Notes under the pieces: model-generated
What the model was told of the DNA's origin: nothing
What the model saw: the letters and a program-made list of their open reading frames with translations, nothing else
The model's database searches: none
In this document: piece by piece, positions 60,640 to 64,000 of the stretch
Numbering within the stretch: position 1 is the stretch's first letter
How the letters are laid out: every line of letters begins with the position of its first letter
Program-made: the position numbers and the translations under genes
NCBI RefSeq assembly: GCF_011764545.1
Contig: NZ_AP022870.1
Location: forward strand, 2,898,001 to 2,962,000
Direction of reading: 5' to 3'
DNA: 64,000 nucleotides
From: Phytohabitans flavus
GTDB lineage: Bacteria > Actinomycetota > Actinomycetes > Mycobacteriales > Micromonosporaceae

Positions 60640-60696
60640 TATTGACAGCAGTCGCTACCTACTCCACCATCGGCGGCGGGGGCCCCGCTGTCAATA
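60640..60696. promoter_or_regulatory. 10-bp inverted repeat between oxidoreductase and CBM2 genes
   Basis: TATTGACAGC (60640-60649) and GCTGTCAATA (60687-60696) are perfect complements with a 37-base loop. It lies upstream of the minus-strand CBM2 gene start and within six bases of the oxidoreductase stop. TTGACA in both arms resembles a -35 element. It may be an operator for the secreted enzyme or part of a terminator. Confidence 0.5.
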
Positions 60697-60701
60697 CCTG
60701 G

Positions 60702-61771
60702 TCAAGGGGTGAACGGCACCGCCGACGGGCGCTCCACAGTGGTGGTCAGCTCGATGCGGCGCCCCTGCGCGGCCGAGTCGAGGAGCGAGGTCATCACCTC
60801 GAGTACGTGCAGGGCCAGCTCGCCGCTCGCCCGTCCCTCCGAGGTGACGAGGTCGATCAGGCCGATGCCCCGGGCGGCACCGGCGTAGCCGGCGGACAGT
60901 TGGAACCGGTGCCACTCGCGGCCGGCGAGCGGGAAGAGGCGGGACTCGCCGTCGAACTGGTTCGGGTCGGGGACGGAGAGCGTGCCGGCCTCGCCGTGTA
61001 CCTCGATCGGCGCCGCCGTCGTCGCCACAGCGTCGAAGCTCGTCGTGATCGTGGTGAGCGCGCCGCCGGCGTGTTCGAGCACGCCGCTGACGTGGCTGTC
61101 CACCTCGACCGGGATCCGCTCGCCGGCCCGAGGTCCGGAACCGATCACCCGCTCGCCGCGCAGCCGGCTGGCCGCCCCGGTCACCGCCCGTACCGGTCCG
61201 AGCAGGTGGATCAGCGCAGTGATGTAGTACGGCCCCATGTCCAGCAGCGGGCCGCCGCCGGCCACGTAGTAGAAGTCGGGTTGGGGTGCCACCGCTCGTG
61301 TCCGGGAGTGACCATCGTCGCCGACGCCGCGATCGGCCGCCCGATGAGGCCTGCGTCGATGGCGGCGCGCGCGGTCTGGGTACCCGTGCCGAGCACTGTG
61401 TCCGGCGCGCATCCCACCCGGACGCCGGCCGCGGCGGCCGCCTCGATGATCGATCTGCCGTCCGCGAACGTGACGGCGAGCGGCTTCTCGGCGTACACAT
61501 GCTTGCCGGCGGCGATCGCGCCCAGCGCGATCTCGGCGTGCGCCGCGGGGATGGTCAGGTTGAGCACCGTGTCGACGTCCGCGCTGGCGAGCAGCCGCTC
61601 GACCGGCATCGCCTCGGCGCCTGGGATCTCCGCCGCGGCGGCCTCGGACCGGGCCGGGTCGAGGTCGGCCACCGCGGTTATCCGCAGGCTCGGGTGCCCG
61701 ACGAGCGTTTTCAGGTACGCGCGGGAGATGACGCCGAGGCCTACGATGCCGACGCGGTGCGGCTCGCCCAC
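60702..61771 (-). CDS. Gfo/Idh/MocA-family oxidoreductase (one apparent frameshift)
   Basis: From GTG 61771: VGIVGLGVISRAYL (Rossmann G-x-G-x-x-S), AGKHVYAEKPLAVTF with the catalytic Lys motif E-K-P. The frame breaks at the G run 61278-61280: HERWHPNP continues in the next frame as DFYYVAGGGPLLDMGPYYITALIHLLGP, the expected continuation. With one base restored the product is about 356 residues. It overlaps the ThuA gene by 31 bases. Substrates are usually sugars or inositols; the neighbours agree. Confidence 0.88.
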
Positions 61772-62454
61772 AGGATGCCCCTCTCGATGACGGTACGGAC
61801 GCTGGGGTGCTCCAGCACGTCCAGGCTGTGCCCCGGGGTGGTCACCACGACGCGCCCGGCACCCCACTGCCGGGTCCAGATCGCCGGCGACGTGATCGGG
61901 CGGTGCCACGGGTGCCACGGCTGTACCGGGTGCGTGGTGGTGGCGAGCACGTCGCTCAGGTCGTCGTGCAGCACCCAGTACTGCTCGGTGACCAGGTCGA
62001 AGTCCTCGACCCCGACGGTGATCGGGTGCTCCCGGCCGAGCGCGGTCATCTCCACCGTGTGCGGCAGGTAATTGTCTTCCTGCCCGCCCTGCCGCTCGCA
62101 CGGCTCCTTGCCGGGGTGCGTGGCGAACTGGCCGCCGACAAGCTGGAGGTAGTCGGAAGAGGCGCGGTACGAGTCGACGATGCCGCCGTGCCAGCCGGTG
62201 AACCCGGTACCCGCCTCGACGGCCGCGCGCAGCCCGGCCACCTGCTCGCTCGTGATCTGGGACATCGTCACGCACTGGAGGACGAGATCGGTGGCGGCCA
62301 TCGCGCCGGCGTCGCCGTACACCTCGGGCGAACCCTCGACACGCACCTCGTAGCCGGCCCGCTCCAGGAACGGGATGAACATGTCGGTCGCCTTGACCGG
62401 CTGGTGGCCCTCCCACCCGCCGCGGACCACCAGAGCTTTCAGCGTCACCGTCAA
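61741..62454 (-). CDS. ThuA-domain protein
   Basis: 237 residues. The ThuA/glutamine-amidotransferase-like fold is clear: ALVVRGGWEGHQPVKATDMF, GFTGWHGGIVDSYRASSDYLQLVGGQF and a C-terminal GRVVVTTPGHSLDVLEHPSV. ThuA proteins act in disaccharide (trehalose/sucrose) 3-keto-glycoside metabolism alongside Gfo/Idh enzymes. It overlaps the IMPase gene by four bases and the oxidoreductase by 31, forming a three-gene operon. The same domain also occurs inside the giant secreted protein. Confidence 0.88.
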   Translation of the reverse strand: MTVTLKALVVRGGWEGHQPVKATDMFIPFLERAGYEVRVEGSPEVYGDAGAMAATDLVLQCVTMSQITSEQVAGLRAAVEAGTGFTGWHGGIVDSYRASSDYLQLVGGQFATHPGKEPCERQGGQEDNYLPHTVEMTALGREHPITVGVEDFDLVTEQYWVLHDDLSDVLATTTHPVQPWHPWHRPITSPAIWTRQWGAGRVVVTTPGHSLDVLEHPSVRTVIERGILWASRTASAS

Positions 62455-63245
62455 CTCCCCCGGAACTGCTTGCCGATCACCGCGAGCATCGCGTCGTGCG
62501 TCTCCTGGTCGGCGGAGGCGACGAGGCCGCCCGCGCCCTCGTACGCGGGCTGGCCGCGCAGGCCTGTCACCACACAGCCGGCCGCCCGGCAGATGGCGAC
62601 CGGGCTGGCGAAGTGCACGTTGTCGCGCAGGTCACTGTCGCTCACGAACGCGGCCCGCCGCCCGGCCGCCACCCACAGCAGCGCCAGCGTCGACGACGTC
62701 ACCCGCGTGCCGAACCGCTGGCCGAACGCCACGTCGCTCATGACCCGTACGGCCCGGAAGCCCGGCCCGTTTTCGAACGGCGGCTCGAGGTTGAAGTCCA
62801 CGAGCGCTATGCCGCCGTCGGGCCTGAGTGGGTGGTCGGCGCCCTCCAGGCGCACCCGGGCCACATTGCGGTCGGTCCAGTAGACCTCGCCGCTGAACGG
62901 GTCCGCCGACGCCGCGGCGGTCACCTCGCCGTTGACGCGCAGGGCCACGTTGACGGCGACGAGCGGGGTACGGGCGGCGAAGTTGTGGGTGCCGCAGAGC
63001 GGGTCGACGAGCCACACCCGCTCCGCGTCGGGATCGCCGTCGCTGCCCGACTCCTCGGCCAGCACCGCGTCGCCCGGGTGGGCGGACCGCAGTACATCGA
63101 GGATCATCTTCTCCGACTCGATGTCGGCGGCGGTCGCGAAGTCCCGTCCGGACTTGGCGAACCGGTCCAGCGGCTGGCCGAACCGGGCCCGCACGACGGC
63201 GGCACCCGCCTCCGCCGCGGCAATGGCGAGTTCCGCGTCTGACAT
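62451..63245 (-). CDS. inositol monophosphatase-family protein with altered metal motif
   Basis: 264 residues. Motif 1 VLAEESG near residue 63 and motif 2 WLVDPLCGTHNFA (residues 81-89) are recognisable, but the second metal-binding Asp of D-P-L-D-G-T-x-N-F is Cys84 here. Motif 3 appears as SPVAICRAAG in place of W-D-x-A-A. Loss of an Asp and the Trp-Asp pair suggests reduced or changed activity, or a binding role. It begins the operon with ThuA and the oxidoreductase, which points to sugar or inositol phosphate metabolism. Confidence 0.85.
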   Translation of the reverse strand: MSDAELAIAAAEAGAAVVRARFGQPLDRFAKSGRDFATAADIESEKMILDVLRSAHPGDAVLAEESGSDGDPDAERVWLVDPLCGTHNFAARTPLVAVNVALRVNGEVTAAASADPFSGEVYWTDRNVARVRLEGADHPLRPDGGIALVDFNLEPPFENGPGFRAVRVMSDVAFGQRFGTRVTSSTLALLWVAAGRRAAFVSDSDLRDNVHFASPVAICRAAGCVVTGLRGQPAYEGAGGLVASADQETHDAMLAVIGKQFRGS

Positions 63246-63298
63246 GGCTTGATCCTAACGGTGTGCGCCCCGGCATCCACCGCTCAGAATGCCGCCGC

Positions 63299-64000
63299 TC
63301 AGCCCGGGGCGCCGTACCGCTCGTTCAGCTCCCGGTACGCGGCCAGGACGGCAGCGATCTCGTCCGCCAGCTCGAGGCCGGAGTCCGGCGTGCCCGGAAG
63401 GGGGGTCGGCGCCAGGCTGGCGAGCGTCTGGTCCACCCGGCTCGTCACCTGGTGGATCTCCCGCTCCCGCATGAAGTTTTCGCTGGCCACCGCCGTGGCC
63501 TCCAGCTCACCGAGCCGCCGCGCGACCTCCGCGTCGAGGTCCGACAGCGCCTGCTTCAACCGGTCCCGCTGGGCCATCAGCTTGCGTGCGGCCGGGCTGT
63601 CAGCCGGCAGGCCGCGATGCCGCTGCCGGCGCAGCTCGATCAGCAGGGTGCGCACGTCCTGCCGGTGCTGCAACACCTTGGCGAGGTCGAAGAGCGCGGA
63701 TGCCAGCAGGCGTTCGGCGGCATCGGTGTCGACCATTCCGGCGAGCGACGGCAGCGTCCGGCAGATCCGCTTTCCGATGTTGAGCGCCGCCCCCAGGGCG
63801 TTGCGGTCCTCCGGCGCGGCCAGCAGGCAGTAGTCCGGCGCCTCCCGGTCGAACCCCGGAGCGAGGATCCGGCCCGGCCGCCGCCGCGCCCCTTCGCGCT
63901 GGCCGGAGGCGATGAGGGAGGCGAGCCCGCCCATCGCCACGACCAGCCCCAGGAAGCTGCCGAACGCCGCGACGCCGGCCGCCGCCACGAAGAGCACGAT
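63299..64000 (-). CDS. coiled-coil protein with N-terminal membrane helix (cut by window edge)
   Basis: The visible ~232 residues begin LFVAAAGVAAFGSFLGLVVAMGGLASLIASG, a hydrophobic helix, then a basic linker and long heptad-rich helices (AQRDRLKQALSDLDAEVARRLGELEA). No catalytic motif is seen. The frame is open to the window end, so the start is probably outside. Family unknown. Confidence 0.6.
   Translation of the reverse strand: MVLFVAAAGVAAFGSFLGLVVAMGGLASLIASGQREGARRRPGRILAPGFDREAPDYCLLAAPEDRNALGAALNIGKRICRTLPSLAGMVDTDAAERLLASALFDLAKVLQHRQDVRTLLIELRRQRHRGLPADSPAARKLMAQRDRLKQALSDLDAEVARRLGELEATAVASENFMREREIHQVTSRVDQTLASLAPTPLPGTPDSGLELADEIAAVLAAYRELNERYGAPG

Noticed and set aside
1..64000. 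tRNA, rRNA and insertion-sequence genes
   Set aside because: No cloverleaf-type sequence with a GTTCGA-type T loop, no rRNA-like stretch and no DDE-type transposase frame was recognised by eye on either strand.

Overview
The window is high-GC DNA with many GTG starts, dense overlapping genes, a complete ESX-type (type VII) secretion locus, a SARP regulator and a deazaflavin-nitroreductase-like gene. This points to a filamentous actinomycete, with Micromonosporaceae a reasonable guess (inference, not tested). No rRNA, tRNA or CRISPR array was found.

Region 1 (1-22.4 kb) is mostly a type VII secretion system. After a ParB-like gene and an MFS transporter come mycP (mycosin), eccC, eccD, eccE and eccB. 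Around them sit two ESAT-6/CFP-10-size WXG100 proteins, several WXG/EspC-like helical proteins with Pro/Gly tails that end in a shared motif (acidic stretch, Trp, then P-P/S-x-V-I/L), three YbaB-like proteins, a 113-aa protein with a canonical EF-hand loop, and a ~924-aa Pro/Ala/Lys repeat protein with one membrane segment. Most of these genes read away from two divergent points (eccC/eccD, eccE/eccB).

Region 2 (22.4-36.8 kb) is housekeeping and accessory DNA: a broken HNH (13E12/DUF222) gene, a Ddn-like F420 nitroreductase, a two-domain LigD (phosphoesterase plus polymerase, no ligase), DedA, VOC, RidA, LysR with two alpha/beta hydrolases, an MFS exporter, a TIGR04222-type membrane protein, a divergent MarR/NAD(P)-binding pair, an aldo/keto reductase and a zincin-like protein.

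Region 3 (36.8-49.2 kb) carries a very large secreted carbohydrate-related protein, a 41-aa membrane protein, a NarL-type regulator coupled to a PrsW-like protease, poxB, and a receiver/histidine-kinase pair.

Region 4 (49.2-58.9 kb) is the most interesting part: nine genes on the minus strand, many translationally coupled. In transcription order they are SARP regulator, small S8 protease without a signal peptide, GAF protein, two radical-SAM enzymes, a zinc-ribbon/cyclase/AAA/TPR regulator, a haem-oxygenase-fold diiron-type enzyme, an MFS exporter, and a 67-aa peptide with a near-perfect Shine-Dalgarno and a hydrophobic C-terminus free of Cys, Ser and Thr. It reads as an unusual RiPP or peptide-signal cluster.

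Region 5 (59-64 kb) holds a secreted CBM2 glycosidase-like protein, then Gfo/Idh oxidoreductase, ThuA and inositol-monophosphatase-family genes, and a protein cut by the window end.

Two features cut across the window. At least seven apparent minus-one frameshifts lie in or near short G/C runs of otherwise intact genes, which suggests uncorrected sequencing deletions; those genes are annotated here as single loci. A ~70-bp structured intergenic repeat occurs five times between 22.5 and 42.8 kb.
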